64,000 nt of DNA from Nitratireductor alexandrii (GCF_004000215.1 NZ_RBVY01000006.1:71910-135909); one strand, 5' to 3'; shown: positions 6,629 to 16,201, counted from the stretch's first letter. Notes: generated by a model not told the origin, from the sequence alone. Numbers and translations are program-made.

Positions 6629-9081
6629 CCACGCCGCCAATCGCACAGTGGAGCGAGCGTATCATCAAGGGGGGCATGCTCGACGACGACGAAGCCCTGC
6701 TGCTTGCCGCGTGCGGCGACCTCGAAGGCCTGACAGAAGCGGCCAGCGCCATCCGCGATGCCGGTCACGGCGACGTCGTCACGGTCTCGCGCAAGGTGTT
6801 CATTCCGCTCACCCAGCTCTGCCGGGACGTATGTCATTACTGCACCTTCGCGCAGGCACCGCGAAACTGCGGCGCGGCCTTCCTGACGCCCGATGAGGTG
6901 CTGGCGATCGCCGAAGACGGCGTCAAGACAGGCTGCGACGAGGCCCTGTTCACGCTCGGCGACAAACCCGAGCTGCGCTACCGGATCGCCCGCGATGAAC
7001 TGGCCGCGCTCGGCTACGAAACCACTGTCGACTATCTCGCCGCGATGGCCGACATGGTGCTGCGCAAAACCGGCCTGCTGCCCCATATCAATGCCGGTGT
7101 GATGAGCGAGGACGAAATCCGCGCACTGCGCGCGGTTTCGGTATCGCAGGGCATCATGCTGGAAACCGCGTCCGAGCGGCTGAGCGAACGCGGCGGGCCG
7201 CATTTCGGCTCACCCGACAAAAAACCCGCCGCAAGGCTGGCCACGATCGCAGCGGCCGGCCGCGCCAAGGTGCCGTTTACCAGCGGCATCCTGATCGGCA
7301 TCGGCGAGACGAGGCGCGAGCGCGTCGAGGCGCTGCTCGCCCTGCGCGCGCTCCACGCTGAACACGGCCACATCCAGGAAATCATCGTCCAGAACTTCCG
7401 CGCCAAGCCCGGCACCAAAATGGCCGATGCGCCCGAGCCGAGCCTCGACGACCAGCTCTGGACCATCGCCGTCGCCAGGATGATCTTCGGGCCCGACATG
7501 GCGATCCAGTCGCCACCCAATCTGCGCGCCGAGGGGCTGAAGCCGCTGATCGACGCTGGCATCAACGATTGGGGCGGCGTCTCGCCGGTCACCCCCGATC
7601 ATGTCAATCCGGAAGCGCCTTGGCCGGAGCTCGAACGGCTCGCCGCCGAGACCGCCCGCGCCGGCAAGACACTCGCGCCGCGACTGGCCGTCTACCCGGC
7701 CTGGCTGGACGCGTCCGGCACTTGGTTGGCGCCGGAACCGCGCAAGGCCGCTTTGCGCCGTCAGGACACGTCGGGCCTCGCCCATGAAAGCGGCTGGCGC
7801 GTCGGCCGGAGCGAACGCGGCCATGATTTCCCGGCCGCCGCCACCGTACCTTCAAATACCGCCGCCGCCATACGCGCGATCGATCTGGCCGTCGCCGGCC
7901 GGCCGCTCGGCGAAGAGGCGATCGTGTCGCTTTTCGAGGCGCGTGGATCGATGGCCGATGCTGTCATCGACGCCGCCGACGCGCTGCGCCGCGAGACGGT
8001 GGGCGACACGGTTGGCTACGTGGTGACGCGCAACATCAACTACACGAATGTGTGCACCTATGGCTGCCGGTTCTGTGCCTTTTCCAAGGGCCGGACGGCC
8101 GCGCATCTGCGCGGCAGTCCCTACGATCTGGACTTATCGGAAATCACCCGGCGGGTCGGCGAAGCCTGGGAGCGCGGTGGCGTCGAGGTCTGCATGCAGG
8201 GCGGCATCCACCCCGACTATACCGGCGAGACCTATCTGGAAATCTGCCGCGCCGCCAAAAGCGCTGCCCCCGGCATCCACGTTCACGCTTTCTCGCCACT
8301 CGAGGTCAGCCACGGCGCGCAATCGCTCAACATTCCGGTACGCGAATTCCTCGAACGGCTGAAGGAGGTCGGCCTCGGCAGCCTGCCGGGCACGGCGGCG
8401 GAAATCCTCGACGACGAGATACGCGCGGCGCTCTGCGCACAAAAACTATCGACGGAGGACTGGCTCGGCGTAATCGAGGCCGCGCACGAAACCGGCCTGC
8501 GCACCACGGCCACCATCATGTTCGGCCATGTCGAGCGCTATCGGCACTGGGCACGGCACATTCTGCGCATCCGCGCCCTGCAGGAACGCACCGGCGGCTT
8601 CACCGAATTCGTGCCGCTGCCCTTCGTGCACATGGAGGCGCCGATCTATCTCAAGGGCGACGCCCGCCAGGGGCCCAGCTTCCGCGAAGCGGTGATGATG
8701 CATGCCGTGTCGCGCCTGGCCCTGAACCCGGTGATCGCCAATATCCAGGTCTCCTGGGTGAAGATGGGCGAGGCCGGAATCGCCGCCGCGCTGCGGGCGG
8801 GCGCAAACGATCTCGGCGGCGTGCTGATGGACGAATCGATCAGCCGCGCCGCCGGCACCCGCCACGGGCAGGAGTTCCCGCCGCACCGCATGGAAGAGAC
8901 GATCCGCGCCGCCGGCCGCAACCCGCGCCAACGCACGACGCTCTACGGCACCCCGAACGAGGTGCAGCAGCGCCGGTCGCGTCAGGCGCCGCCGCTGGCC
9001 GAGCGCGTCCAGGCGCCGGCGCTCAAACGTGCCCGCATCGGCAGCCGGCACGCCCTGGCCGAAGCCGAGATGGCTGGCTGA
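6625..9081 (+). CDS. fbiC: Bifunctional FO synthase (CofG-CofH fusion, FbiC type)
   Basis: 818-residue fusion of two radical-SAM enzymes that make FO (7,8-didemethyl-8-hydroxy-5-deazariboflavin) from tyrosine and the flavin precursor diaminouracil. The CofG half comes first, with its [4Fe-4S] triad CRDVCHYC at residues 66-73; the CofH half has CTYGCRFC at 477-484. Each is followed by a full radical-SAM barrel (PHINAGVMSEDE, then MQGGIHPDYTGETY). Archaea usually encode the halves separately; the fused form is usual in actinobacteria and in bacteria that acquired the pathway. It overlaps cofC by four bases and ends the biosynthetic block. Confidence 0.95.
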   Translation: MTTPPIAQWSERIIKGGMLDDDEALLLAACGDLEGLTEAASAIRDAGHGDVVTVSRKVFIPLTQLCRDVCHYCTFAQAPRNCGAAFLTPDEVLAIAEDGVKTGCDEALFTLGDKPELRYRIARDELAALGYETTVDYLAAMADMVLRKTGLLPHINAGVMSEDEIRALRAVSVSQGIMLETASERLSERGGPHFGSPDKKPAARLATIAAAGRAKVPFTSGILIGIGETRRERVEALLALRALHAEHGHIQEIIVQNFRAKPGTKMADAPEPSLDDQLWTIAVARMIFGPDMAIQSPPNLRAEGLKPLIDAGINDWGGVSPVTPDHVNPEAPWPELERLAAETARAGKTLAPRLAVYPAWLDASGTWLAPEPRKAALRRQDTSGLAHESGWRVGRSERGHDFPAAATVPSNTAAAIRAIDLAVAGRPLGEEAIVSLFEARGSMADAVIDAADALRRETVGDTVGYVVTRNINYTNVCTYGCRFCAFSKGRTAAHLRGSPYDLDLSEITRRVGEAWERGGVEVCMQGGIHPDYTGETYLEICRAAKSAAPGIHVHAFSPLEVSHGAQSLNIPVREFLERLKEVGLGSLPGTAAEILDDEIRAALCAQKLSTEDWLGVIEAAHETGLRTTATIMFGHVERYRHWARHILRIRALQERTGGFTEFVPLPFVHMEAPIYLKGDARQGPSFREAVMMHAVSRLALNPVIANIQVSWVKMGEAGIAAALRAGANDLGGVLMDESISRAAGTRHGQEFPPHRMEETIRAAGRNPRQRTTLYGTPNEVQQRRSRQAPPLAERVQAPALKRARIGSRHALAEAEMAG

Positions 9082-9202
9082 ACGGCGCTCTTTCCGGCCG
9101 CACCGGCCTACGGCCGGCGCACAAACCGCTCCAAACCACGGCCGCGGGCCTGTCGGAGTGTCGTGATCTTCGCCGCCTCCACCAACAATAAGAGGACAAA
9201 AA

Positions 9203-10777
9203 ATGAAAATCGGAACGCCAAGGGAGGTACTTGACGGCGAGGCGCGCGTCGCAATGACGCCGGACAGCGCCAGGATGCTGCAGAAGCTCGGCTTCGTCTG
9301 CGCCATCGAGACCGGCGCCGGCGAGAACGCCGGCTTCAGCGACGCTGCCTATGAAGAAGCCGGCGTCGAGATCGTCAAATCGGCCGAGCGCCTGTGGGCG
9401 GATGCCGACCTCGTCGCCAAGGTGCGTCCGCCCACCGGGACCGAGGTCGCCCTGCTGAGCACGGGCAAGGTGCTGATTTCCTTCTTTCATCCGGCCCAGA
9501 ACGAGGCGCTGATGCGCCAGGCCGCCGACACGGGCGCGACCGTGGTGGCGATGGACATGGTGCCGCGCATCAGCCGCGCCCAGAAGCTCGACGCGCTGTC
9601 GTCGATGGCCAACATCGCCGGCTATCGCGCGGTGATCGAGGCCGGCAACAATTTCGGCCGTTTCTTCACCGGCCAGGTGACGGCCGCCGGCAAGGTGCCG
9701 CCGGCCAGGGTACTGGTGGTCGGCGCCGGCGTCGCCGGCCTCGCCGCGATCGGCACCTCCACCGCGCTCGGCGCGATCACCTACGCCTTCGACGTCCGCC
9801 CCGAAGTCGCCGAACAGATCGAATCGATGGGCGCGGAATTCGTCTATCTCGATTTCAACAGCGACCAGCAGGACGGATCCGCCAGCGGCGGTTACGCCGC
9901 GCCGTCCTCGCCCGAATTCCAGGCCAAGCAGCTCGAGAAATTTCGCGCGCTCGCGCCTGAGATCGACATCGTCATCACCACCGCGCTGATTCCCAACCGC
10001 GATGCGCCGGTGCTGTGGACCAAAGACATGGTCGCGGCGATGAAGCCCGGCTCCGTCATCGTCGACCTAGCCGCCGAACGCGGCGGCAATTGCGAACTGA
10101 CGGTCAAGGAGGACAAGATCGTCACCGACAACAAGGTGACGATCATCGGCTACACCGACTTTCCAAGCCGCATGGCAACCCAGGCCTCGACGCTTTATGC
10201 TAACAATGTCCGCCAGTTCGTGTGCGAACTCGCGCCGACCAAGGACGGCACGCTGGTTCACGACATGCACGACGACGTCATCCGCGGATCGACCGTCGCC
10301 CATCAGGGCGCCGTGACCTATCCGCCGCCGCCGCCGAAAGTACGGGCGATCGCGGCAGCACCGCGCAAGGACAAGCCGAAGGAGCCGAGCCCGGAAGAGA
10401 AGCGGGCGCTCGAAGTTGCCGCCTTCCGCGCCCAGACGCGGCGCCAGGCCGGCCTGCTCGTCGCCGGGGCGGTCCTGATCGCCCTTGTCGGCGCGGTCGC
10501 GCCGGCCTCCTTCATGCAGCATTTCATCGTCTTCGTGCTCGCCTGCTTCATCGGCTTCCAGGTGATCTGGAACGTCAGCCACGCGCTGCACACGCCGCTG
10601 ATGGCGGTGACCAACGCCATCTCGGGCATCGTCGTGCTCGGGGCGCTTCTGCAGATCGGCTCCGGCGATTGGCTCGTCGTGACACTCGCGGCGATTTCGA
10701 TGCTGATCGCCAGCATCAACATCGTCGGCGGCTTTCTGGTCACGCGCCGCATGCTCGCCATGTTCCAGAAATCCTGA
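9203..10777 (+). CDS. pntA: NAD(P) transhydrogenase subunit alpha (fused form)
   Basis: 524-residue alpha subunit of the proton-translocating transhydrogenase, which makes NADPH from NADH using the proton gradient. The cytosolic NAD(H)-binding domain I covers about residues 1-380 ([35 protein letters not shown]), followed by a charged linker and four membrane helices (about 425-515), i.e. PntAA and PntAB fused as in E. coli. AGAGGA-type spacing precedes the ATG. It lies 121 bases after fbiC; a short CCGGCC-TAC-GGCCGG hairpin at 9103-9117 sits in that gap without a T run. NADPH from this enzyme would feed the F420 reductase. A second, split Pnt set lies at 59.5-62.7 kb. Confidence 0.94.
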   Translation: MKIGTPREVLDGEARVAMTPDSARMLQKLGFVCAIETGAGENAGFSDAAYEEAGVEIVKSAERLWADADLVAKVRPPTGTEVALLSTGKVLISFFHPAQNEALMRQAADTGATVVAMDMVPRISRAQKLDALSSMANIAGYRAVIEAGNNFGRFFTGQVTAAGKVPPARVLVVGAGVAGLAAIGTSTALGAITYAFDVRPEVAEQIESMGAEFVYLDFNSDQQDGSASGGYAAPSSPEFQAKQLEKFRALAPEIDIVITTALIPNRDAPVLWTKDMVAAMKPGSVIVDLAAERGGNCELTVKEDKIVTDNKVTIIGYTDFPSRMATQASTLYANNVRQFVCELAPTKDGTLVHDMHDDVIRGSTVAHQGAVTYPPPPPKVRAIAAAPRKDKPKEPSPEEKRALEVAAFRAQTRRQAGLLVAGAVLIALVGAVAPASFMQHFIVFVLACFIGFQVIWNVSHALHTPLMAVTNAISGIVVLGALLQIGSGDWLVVTLAAISMLIASINIVGGFLVTRRMLAMFQKS

Positions 10778-10791
10778 GGCGGAGGCAGCAC

Positions 10792-12234
10792 ATGTTCGCA
10801 CAACCATTGGTTACCTCCGCCGCCGTCGCGGCGAGCGTACTTTTCATCCTGTCGCTCGGCGGGCTCTCCAACCAGGAAAGCGCCAAGCGCGCGGTCTGGT
10901 ACGGCATCGCCGGCATGGCGCTCGCCGTGGTCTTCACCGCGCTCGGGCCAGGTGTCAGCAATTACGGGCTGATGCTGGCCATGGTGCTCGTTGGCGCCGC
11001 GATCGGCACGGTCGTCGCCAGGCGGGTGGAAATGACGCAGATGCCGCAACTGGTCGCCGCGCTGCACTCCTTCGTCGGCCTCGCCGCCGTGTTCGTCGGG
11101 CTCAACGCCGAGATGGAGCGGCTGCGCGTCGCCGGCTTGCGCGCGGCGGGCGAGAGCCTCGACGACCTGGCCGCCTTCGCCGCCAGGCTCGCCACCAAGA
11201 CGCCGACCGAGATCGCCTTTCTTCAGGTTGAAGTCGTGCTCGGCGTCTTCATCGGAGCGATCACCTTCACCGGGTCGGTGGTCGCCTTCGGTAAGCTCGC
11301 CGGCAAACTGGACGGCAAGCCCGCGCAACTGCCGGGCGGACATCTGCTCAACGCCGCCGCCGCACTCGCCTGCGTGGTGCTGGCGGTGTATTATCTGGCG
11401 TTCGGCGGCATGCTGCCCCTGATCGCCATCACCGTGCTGGCACTGTTCATCGGCTATCATCTGATCATGGGGATCGGCGGCGCCGACATGCCGGTGGTCG
11501 TCTCGATGCTCAACTCCTATTCGGGCTGGGCCGCGGCCGCGATCGGCTTCACGCTATCCAACGACCTGCTGATCGTCACCGGCGCGCTGGTCGGCTCCTC
11601 GGGCGCGATCCTGTCCTACATCATGTGCAAGGCCATGAACCGGGCCTTTGTGTCGGTCATCCTCGGCGGCTTCGGCGGCGCCAGCGGCCCGCAAATGACG
11701 GTCGAGGGCGAAATGGTCGCCACCACCGCCGACGAGGTCGCCGTCGCGCTGGACGACGCCGACAGCGTGGTCATCGTGCCGGGTTACGGCATGGCGGTCG
11801 CCCAGGCGCAAGGCGCGGTCTCCGAACTCACCCGCAGGCTTCGCGCCAAGGGCAAAGAGGTGCGCTTCGCCATCCACCCGGTCGCCGGCCGGCTGCCCGG
11901 GCACATGAACGTGCTTCTGGCCGAGGCCAAGGTACCCTACGACATCGTTCTGGAGATGGACGAGATCAACGACGATTTTTCCGACACCGACGTCGCGATC
12001 GTCATCGGCTCGAACGACATCGTGAACCCGGCAGCCCAGGACGATCCGAACTCGCCGATTGCCGGCATGCCGGTCCTGGAGGTTTGGAAGGCCGGTACCG
12101 TCATCGTGTGCAAGCGCGGCCAGGGAACCGGCTATTCCGGCATCGAGAACCCGCTGTTCTTCAAGGACAACGCCCGCATGCTTTATGGCGACGCCAAGAA
12201 GTCGATCGACGAGTTGCTGACCAAGACCGGCTGA
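10792..12234 (+). CDS. pntB: NAD(P) transhydrogenase subunit beta
   Basis: 480-residue beta subunit: multi-helix membrane domain (about 1-270) followed by the NADP(H)-binding domain III, with [14 protein letters not shown] and [19 protein letters not shown] as signatures and [29 protein letters not shown] near the end. Forms the proton channel with PntA in the inner membrane. ATG 10792 follows GGCGGAGG by nine bases, 14 bases after pntA. A clear hairpin terminator follows at 12261-12287. It differs clearly from the second PntB at 59.5 kb in its loop around 160 ([21 protein letters not shown]), so the two are not recent duplicates. Confidence 0.94.
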   Translation: MFAQPLVTSAAVAASVLFILSLGGLSNQESAKRAVWYGIAGMALAVVFTALGPGVSNYGLMLAMVLVGAAIGTVVARRVEMTQMPQLVAALHSFVGLAAVFVGLNAEMERLRVAGLRAAGESLDDLAAFAARLATKTPTEIAFLQVEVVLGVFIGAITFTGSVVAFGKLAGKLDGKPAQLPGGHLLNAAAALACVVLAVYYLAFGGMLPLIAITVLALFIGYHLIMGIGGADMPVVVSMLNSYSGWAAAAIGFTLSNDLLIVTGALVGSSGAILSYIMCKAMNRAFVSVILGGFGGASGPQMTVEGEMVATTADEVAVALDDADSVVIVPGYGMAVAQAQGAVSELTRRLRAKGKEVRFAIHPVAGRLPGHMNVLLAEAKVPYDIVLEMDEINDDFSDTDVAIVIGSNDIVNPAAQDDPNSPIAGMPVLEVWKAGTVIVCKRGQGTGYSGIENPLFFKDNARMLYGDAKKSIDELLTKTG

Positions 12235-12260
12235 GCGGTTTCCGACCGCCAACGAAAAAG

Positions 12261-12287
12261 GCCCGGCGCGGCGGCCGGGCTTTTCTT
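12261..12287. terminator. Bidirectional intrinsic terminator between pntB and ridA
   Basis: GCCCGGC (12261-12267) pairs with GCCGGGC (12274-12280) across a six-base loop, followed by TTTTCTT and preceded by an A run (AAAAAG). It can therefore end transcription from both sides, matching the convergent pntB and ridA genes. Confidence 0.8.
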
Positions 12288-12309
12288 GTGCGCGCGAGCG
12301 CGAGACCGG

Positions 12310-12687
12310 TCAGTCGAGCTCGATCACGGCTTCGACTTCGACCAGCGCGCCTTTCGGCAAGGCCGAGACCTCGTAACAGGCGCGAGCCGGATAGGGTTGC
12401 GCGAAAGCCTTGCCGTATTCCTCGTTGATGGCGGCAAATCCTCCCAAATCGGTCAGAAGGATGGTGGTCTTGACCGTACGCGAGATGTCGCTGCCGGCTT
12501 CCTTGGCGATCGCCGCGATGTTGGCCAGGCACTGGCGCATCTGGCCAACCGCATCCGAGGCCGCGAATTCGCCCGTCTTCGGGTCGATCGGCAACTGTCC
12601 GGAAACGAACAGCAGCGAGCCGGTGCGGACGGCCTGCGAATAGGGACCGATCGCGGCGGGCGCGGCGGCGGTGGAAACTGGCTTCAT
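12310..12687 (-). CDS. RidA family protein (enamine/imine deaminase)
   Basis: 125-residue RidA/YjgF protein, a trimeric cytosolic enzyme that hydrolyses reactive enamines such as 2-aminoacrylate. Visible signatures are GPYSQAVRTGSLLFVSGQLPIDPKTGE and the C-terminal YPARACYEVSALPKGALVEVEAVIEL, which includes the substrate-binding Arg. ATG 12687 has GGAGAAAG upstream; the frame is open to 12726 but without a better start. Its upstream neighbour on the same strand, 186 bases away, is a GntR regulator, a frequent pairing for the RidA subgroups tied to amino acid catabolism. The precise subfamily is not resolved. Confidence 0.92.
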   Translation of the reverse strand: MKPVSTAAAPAAIGPYSQAVRTGSLLFVSGQLPIDPKTGEFAASDAVGQMRQCLANIAAIAKEAGSDISRTVKTTILLTDLGGFAAINEEYGKAFAQPYPARACYEVSALPKGALVEVEAVIELD

Positions 12688-12873
12688 TCGACTTTCTCCG
12701 TGGTTGAGCCGGGCCCTCGTCGACACGAAAGCCCGGGCTGGGTGAACTGGAAGTGCGGGGCGGATGGCGGCAGCGACAACCGTGTCGCGACCGTTGCGGT
12801 GGCCCGCGAGACAGCACCCGTTATGACCGTCCGTGCATTGGCCGACCGAACCCGGCCGATCGACGCAACGGCT

Positions 12874-13590
12874 TCAACGCCCGCTGCCGGCTGCCATGGC
12901 CGGGGCGATGTTTGCCTCGCTCAGGCTCGAATACTGGGTGATGCCGTCCATGACCATCTGGCGCACACTGTCGATATGCGCGATCGTGGTTGCGCGCGCC
13001 GTCGCCTTGTCGCCCTGTGCCAGCGCCTCGATCAAGGTGTGGTGCTCGGCGCGCACCTCGGTGGGGCGTTCGCGCAGCACGTAACCCAGATGCAGAAGCC
13101 GTGTCATCTCGTCGAGAATCTGCTCGAGCAATGTCGTCAGCCGCGAATTGTTGGCCGCGCGCGCGATCTCGAGATGAAACGCCTTGTTGGCGGCGATGAA
13201 GCGGGCCTCGCTCTCCACCTCTCCCGGCACGTAGCCATGCGCGCAGCGTGCGTCGAGTTCCAGCAACCGGTCGCGGTCGACCCGGCCGCAGGCCATCTCG
13301 CTGATTGCCGGCTCGACGATGCGGCGCAGCTCGAACAATTCGCGCATCGCCTTCAGCGTGACCGGCGCGATCACATGGCCCCGCCGCGGCTGCGGCACGA
13401 CATAGGATTCCTGAGACAGGCGCGAGAGCGCCGCACGGATCGGAGCTTTTCCGAAACCGTAGAGACCGCAGAGCTTGGTTTCGCTGACCTCCTCACCGGG
13501 ACGAAGCCGGCACCAGACGATGTCGTCCTTTATCTTCGCGTAGGCCTGTTCGCTCAAGCCGATCCGCGGCAGCGCGTCGGACGTGTTCAT
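12874..13590 (-). CDS. GntR family transcriptional regulator (FCD type)
   Basis: 238-residue regulator. The N-terminal winged helix (about 12-80) contains AYAKIKDDIVWCRLRPGEEVSETKL and APIRAALSRLSQESYVVPQPRRGHVI; the rest is an all-helical FCD effector domain with ELRRIVEPAISEMA, the metal-binding His region FHLEIARAANNSRL and EHHTLIEALAQGDKATARATTIAHI. ATG 13590 is preceded by GGAG at a longish spacing; the frame is open to 13782, but that extension looks non-coding. FCD regulators respond to carboxylic acids. It may control the ridA gene 186 bases downstream. The 243 bases upstream (13591-13833) hold no gene that I can support. Confidence 0.88.
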   Translation of the reverse strand: MNTSDALPRIGLSEQAYAKIKDDIVWCRLRPGEEVSETKLCGLYGFGKAPIRAALSRLSQESYVVPQPRRGHVIAPVTLKAMRELFELRRIVEPAISEMACGRVDRDRLLELDARCAHGYVPGEVESEARFIAANKAFHLEIARAANNSRLTTLLEQILDEMTRLLHLGYVLRERPTEVRAEHHTLIEALAQGDKATARATTIAHIDSVRQMVMDGITQYSSLSEANIAPAMAAGSGR

Positions 13591-13833
13591 AAGTCTGTCG
13601 GTCTCCTGTCGAGGCTTCGATTCATGCTTCCTTCTATCACTGACCTTGCACTTTAGGCAAATTGACATGTGCAGAGTAGGAGGCCGCATATGCGACCGTT
13701 TCGGCCACGAGCACGCGAAAAGGCGCGGCCGCACCGCCCCGTCCACTGGCAGGGTCGCAGTTCTCGGTTGGGATTCCGTCATACAACACGAACGGGATAT
13801 GGCAACGCCTCGATGTTGCCCGATGGCGACCAG

Positions 13834-14328
13834 TCAACGTCCCGGGACTTGGTCCACCGGTCTGTCCAGGCTGGCATTCGCGCCGAGACGCCGCAATCCG
13901 GATAGAGCGAGAGCGGCGAGCAAGACCGCCTTGCCGGTTTCAGCCACCGCGTAAAGCAGGTGGTGCCAGCTTGCCGGTTCCGGCTGCCCCTGGATGACGG
14001 CTTCGACCCGCGCGTCGAGGGCTGGCAGCAGCCAGATCGCCTCCACCGCGACGAGCGCGAGCACAAACGCGGCCAGCAGCCTCAAGCCGCGTCCGATGCC
14101 TGGCAGGCCGACCGCGACCGCGAGCAGCACGGCCATACCCCATTCGACCCGCGAAAACAGACCAAAGGTAACCCGGCCGACCTCGAGTGCGACCGGCAGG
14201 TCGAGCGATGGCGCTTCGAACTTGACCGGCGTGGCCAGGAAGGAGACGCCGACGACCATGCCGAGCCACACGGCGGCAACCAACGCGGTCAGGGCCAGGG
14301 GCAGTCGGGCAGGCACTCGCGCAGCCAT
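13834..14328 (-). CDS. Small integral membrane protein, DUF4149/TMEM205-like
   Basis: 164 residues with four predicted membrane helices (about 10-30, 52-72, 78-100 and 130-150). The segment VWLGMVVGVSFLATPVKFEAP followed by a FSRVEWGM stretch resembles the DUF4149/TMEM205-type family, whose role is unknown. ATG 14328 is one base after the stop of the truncated haemoglobin gene, so the two are almost certainly co-transcribed and translationally coupled. That pairing, with an NsrR-like site upstream of the operon, suggests a role linked to nitric oxide or oxygen chemistry. The family call is by eye and moderate. Confidence 0.72.
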   Translation of the reverse strand: MAARVPARLPLALTALVAAVWLGMVVGVSFLATPVKFEAPSLDLPVALEVGRVTFGLFSRVEWGMAVLLAVAVGLPGIGRGLRLLAAFVLALVAVEAIWLLPALDARVEAVIQGQPEPASWHHLLYAVAETGKAVLLAALALSGLRRLGANASLDRPVDQVPGR

Positions 14329-14329
14329 C

Positions 14330-14800
14330 TCAGCCCTCGCCCGGCGGCGTCGGATCGGTGCCCGCCGCGACCCCTGCCGCCGGCAGGCGGTAAAACATCG
14401 CAAGTTTCAGGCTGGTGGCGATCCGCTCGGCCCGTTCGACGAACACGGCCGCGAGCGCCGGTTCGCAACGCTGGGAAACCGTCTGCCGAAAAAGGTCGAG
14501 CCAGATATCGAAATCCTCCGGGCGCACCTGTTTCAGCTTGATGTGGGCCGGCACGGGGCGGCCGTGATAGGCTCCGTTGCGCAGGATCACCGAACACCAG
14601 AAATCGGTCATCTTCTCCAGATGCGGTTCCCAGGCCTGGCCGATCTCGCCGGCAAAGATCGGCCCCAGGCGCGGATCGGCGCGAACCCGACCGTAAAAAT
14701 CGCGCACCAGCTGGCCGATGAAGGCCCGGTCGACGCTGTCGGGAACCGCAGGCTCGCGCGGCTGAACCGGCCGGGCGCGCAATGAAAAGCGATCGGACAT
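14330..14800 (-). CDS. Group III truncated haemoglobin
   Basis: 156-residue 2/2 globin. The B-helix [15 protein letters not shown] carries the distal Tyr, and [32 protein letters not shown] holds the group III signature with the proximal His before the IKL motif. Proteins of this group bind oxygen and nitric oxide and are often induced by nitrosative stress. A 27-base dyad resembling an NsrR site lies 10-36 bases upstream of the ATG. The C-terminus (TDPTPPGEG) is a short disordered tail. It heads a two-gene operon with the membrane protein downstream. Confidence 0.92.
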   Translation of the reverse strand: MSDRFSLRARPVQPREPAVPDSVDRAFIGQLVRDFYGRVRADPRLGPIFAGEIGQAWEPHLEKMTDFWCSVILRNGAYHGRPVPAHIKLKQVRPEDFDIWLDLFRQTVSQRCEPALAAVFVERAERIATSLKLAMFYRLPAAGVAAGTDPTPPGEG

Positions 14801-14809
14801 GGTGCCTCT

Positions 14810-14836
14810 AAAAGAGATATTTCAAATATAGCTTTT
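14810..14836. promoter_or_regulatory. NsrR-like operator upstream of the truncated haemoglobin gene
   Basis: A 27-base dyad centred on C14823: arms AAAAG-AG-ATATTT and AAATAT-AG-CTTTT, with 11 of 13 pairs complementary. The central part follows the published NsrR pattern AAG-N4-ATTT-N-AAAT-N4-CTT. It is 10-36 bases before the haemoglobin ATG, consistent with repression relieved by nitric oxide. Whether the genome encodes NsrR or another Rrf2 protein is not visible in this window. Confidence 0.6.
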
Positions 14837-15013
14837 AACGCCCCCGAGGCTGCGCCGCAAGGGCGTGCATGTCGCACCCGCTGGCGACGGCGCGCCCGCC
14901 GCGCTTCGCAGACGGACCGGAAAACCGCCGCGTCGGACGGGCGCGGTTTACCGGGAACCTGCGGCCGCATCCCGCATCGAACGGTTGAATGCAACCGACA
15001 CGGAGAACCGGAT

Positions 15014-15688
15014 ATGAATATCACAGCCGACCATCTGCAGCGCCCGACACGCGCCACGACCCTGCCTGAAGACCGCGATTACGCGGCCGCCAAAGCGCAG
15101 CCGCGCCGAAGCGACACCCCTGTTCCGACGCGCAGCGAAACCGAGGCCGCCGTGGCGGCGCTGATACGCTGGGCCGGCGACGATCCGGCCCGGCCCGGCC
15201 TGGTCGACACCCCGGCGCGCGTGGCGCGCGCGTTCGAAGACTGGTTTGGCGGCTACGGCCTGGTGCCCGACAATATTCTGGGCACCACGTTCGACGAGAT
15301 CGGCGGCTACGCGGACCCCGTCGAGCTGCGCGACATTGCCTTCTTTTCGTGGTGCGAACACCACATGGCGCCGATCCGCGGCAAGGCGCATATCGCCTAT
15401 CTGCCCGATCAAAGGGTTGTCGGTATCTCCAAGCTCGCCCGGCTGGTCGATGCCTTCGCACGCCGGCTCCAGATCCAGGAACGCATGACCGATCAGATCG
15501 CCGCGGCGATCCAGCGGGTGCTGCAACCGGCCGGCGTGGCCGTCGTCATAGAAGCGCAGCACGACTGCATGCGCTCGCGCGGCATACGGGCCTGCGGGAC
15601 CAGCTTGATGACGAAAGCCATGTCCGGCGCCTACCGCGAGAATGCGGCTCTGCGCGGCGAATTCCTGGCCTCGCTTCAGTCACGCTGA
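15014..15688 (+). CDS. folE: GTP cyclohydrolase I
   Basis: 224-residue homodecameric Zn enzyme converting GTP to dihydroneopterin triphosphate, the first step of folate and pterin synthesis. The zinc site is visible as Cys in [12 protein letters not shown], the adjacent His, and the later Cys in [12 protein letters not shown]. Other signatures are [28 protein letters not shown] and [14 protein letters not shown]. The N-terminal 40 residues are a variable extension. ATG 15014 follows CGGAGAA. It is divergent from the haemoglobin gene; the 213-base gap between holds the NsrR-like dyad on the haemoglobin side. Tetrahydrofolate made from this pathway would also serve the sarcosine oxidase at 52-57 kb. 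Confidence 0.95.
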   Translation: MNITADHLQRPTRATTLPEDRDYAAAKAQPRRSDTPVPTRSETEAAVAALIRWAGDDPARPGLVDTPARVARAFEDWFGGYGLVPDNILGTTFDEIGGYADPVELRDIAFFSWCEHHMAPIRGKAHIAYLPDQRVVGISKLARLVDAFARRLQIQERMTDQIAAAIQRVLQPAGVAVVIEAQHDCMRSRGIRACGTSLMTKAMSGAYRENAALRGEFLASLQSR

Positions 15689-15769
15689 AAGCGCCGGGAA
15701 CCTTTTCGGCCCGCACGCATCCAATCGGCATCGCCCCGCGACGGGGCGGAAGATGAAAAGGACAGACCG

Positions 15770-16201
15770 ATGAGAACAATCCTTTCGGGCGCGGTTGCGC
15801 TCGCCCTCCTTCTCGCCCCTGCCGCGCCGGCCCTGGCGCACGGTCCCGACGAGGCGGTCGCGAAATCGCCGCCGGCCGCGCCCTACCAGCAGGTGTCGAA
15901 GCTGGTGAAACTGCCCGACTTCATCCCCGGCCTCGGCCAGCTTTTCGTCGATCCGGCCAGCCTGCCCGCGGGCCCCTTCCTGGCCTATGATCGCGACGGC
16001 GCGCTGGTCAGCACCATCTACATGATCCCAGTCGCCGATCTGAACCCGGACACCACCTTCGACGACCTGGCCGTGCCCGGCGGTACGGTCGACCATGTCG
16101 ATATCTACTATAATGCCGGTCATCCCGGCGTTGAGGTGCCGCACGCGCATATCGTGTTGTGGCATGTCGCGGCCGGCGAGGAGGCGCGGGTCGGACAATG
16201 A
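15770..16201 (+). CDS. Exported protein, TTHB210/DUF5602-like
   Basis: 143-residue protein with a Sec signal peptide (hydrophobic stretch to about residue 23, cleavage near ALAHG). The mature part contains FIPGLGQLFVDPASLPAGPFLAYDRDGALVSTIYMIP and VDHVDIYYNAGHPGVEVPHAHIVLWHV; the PHAHIVLWH histidines could bind a metal. The layout resembles the TTHB210-like (DUF5602) family, of unknown function. An AAAAGGA site precedes the ATG. The stop overlaps the cupredoxin start by four bases, so the two proteins are probably partners in the periplasm. A small hairpin at 15732-15748 lies just upstream. Confidence 0.7.
   Translation: MRTILSGAVALALLLAPAAPALAHGPDEAVAKSPPAAPYQQVSKLVKLPDFIPGLGQLFVDPASLPAGPFLAYDRDGALVSTIYMIPVADLNPDTTFDDLAVPGGTVDHVDIYYNAGHPGVEVPHAHIVLWHVAAGEEARVGQ

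Noticed and set aside
12286-13656. A 456-codon open frame on the + strand over ridA and the GntR gene
   Set aside because: It is antisense to two clear genes and its product is Arg/Ala/Gly-rich without any motif, as expected for high-GC shadow frames.
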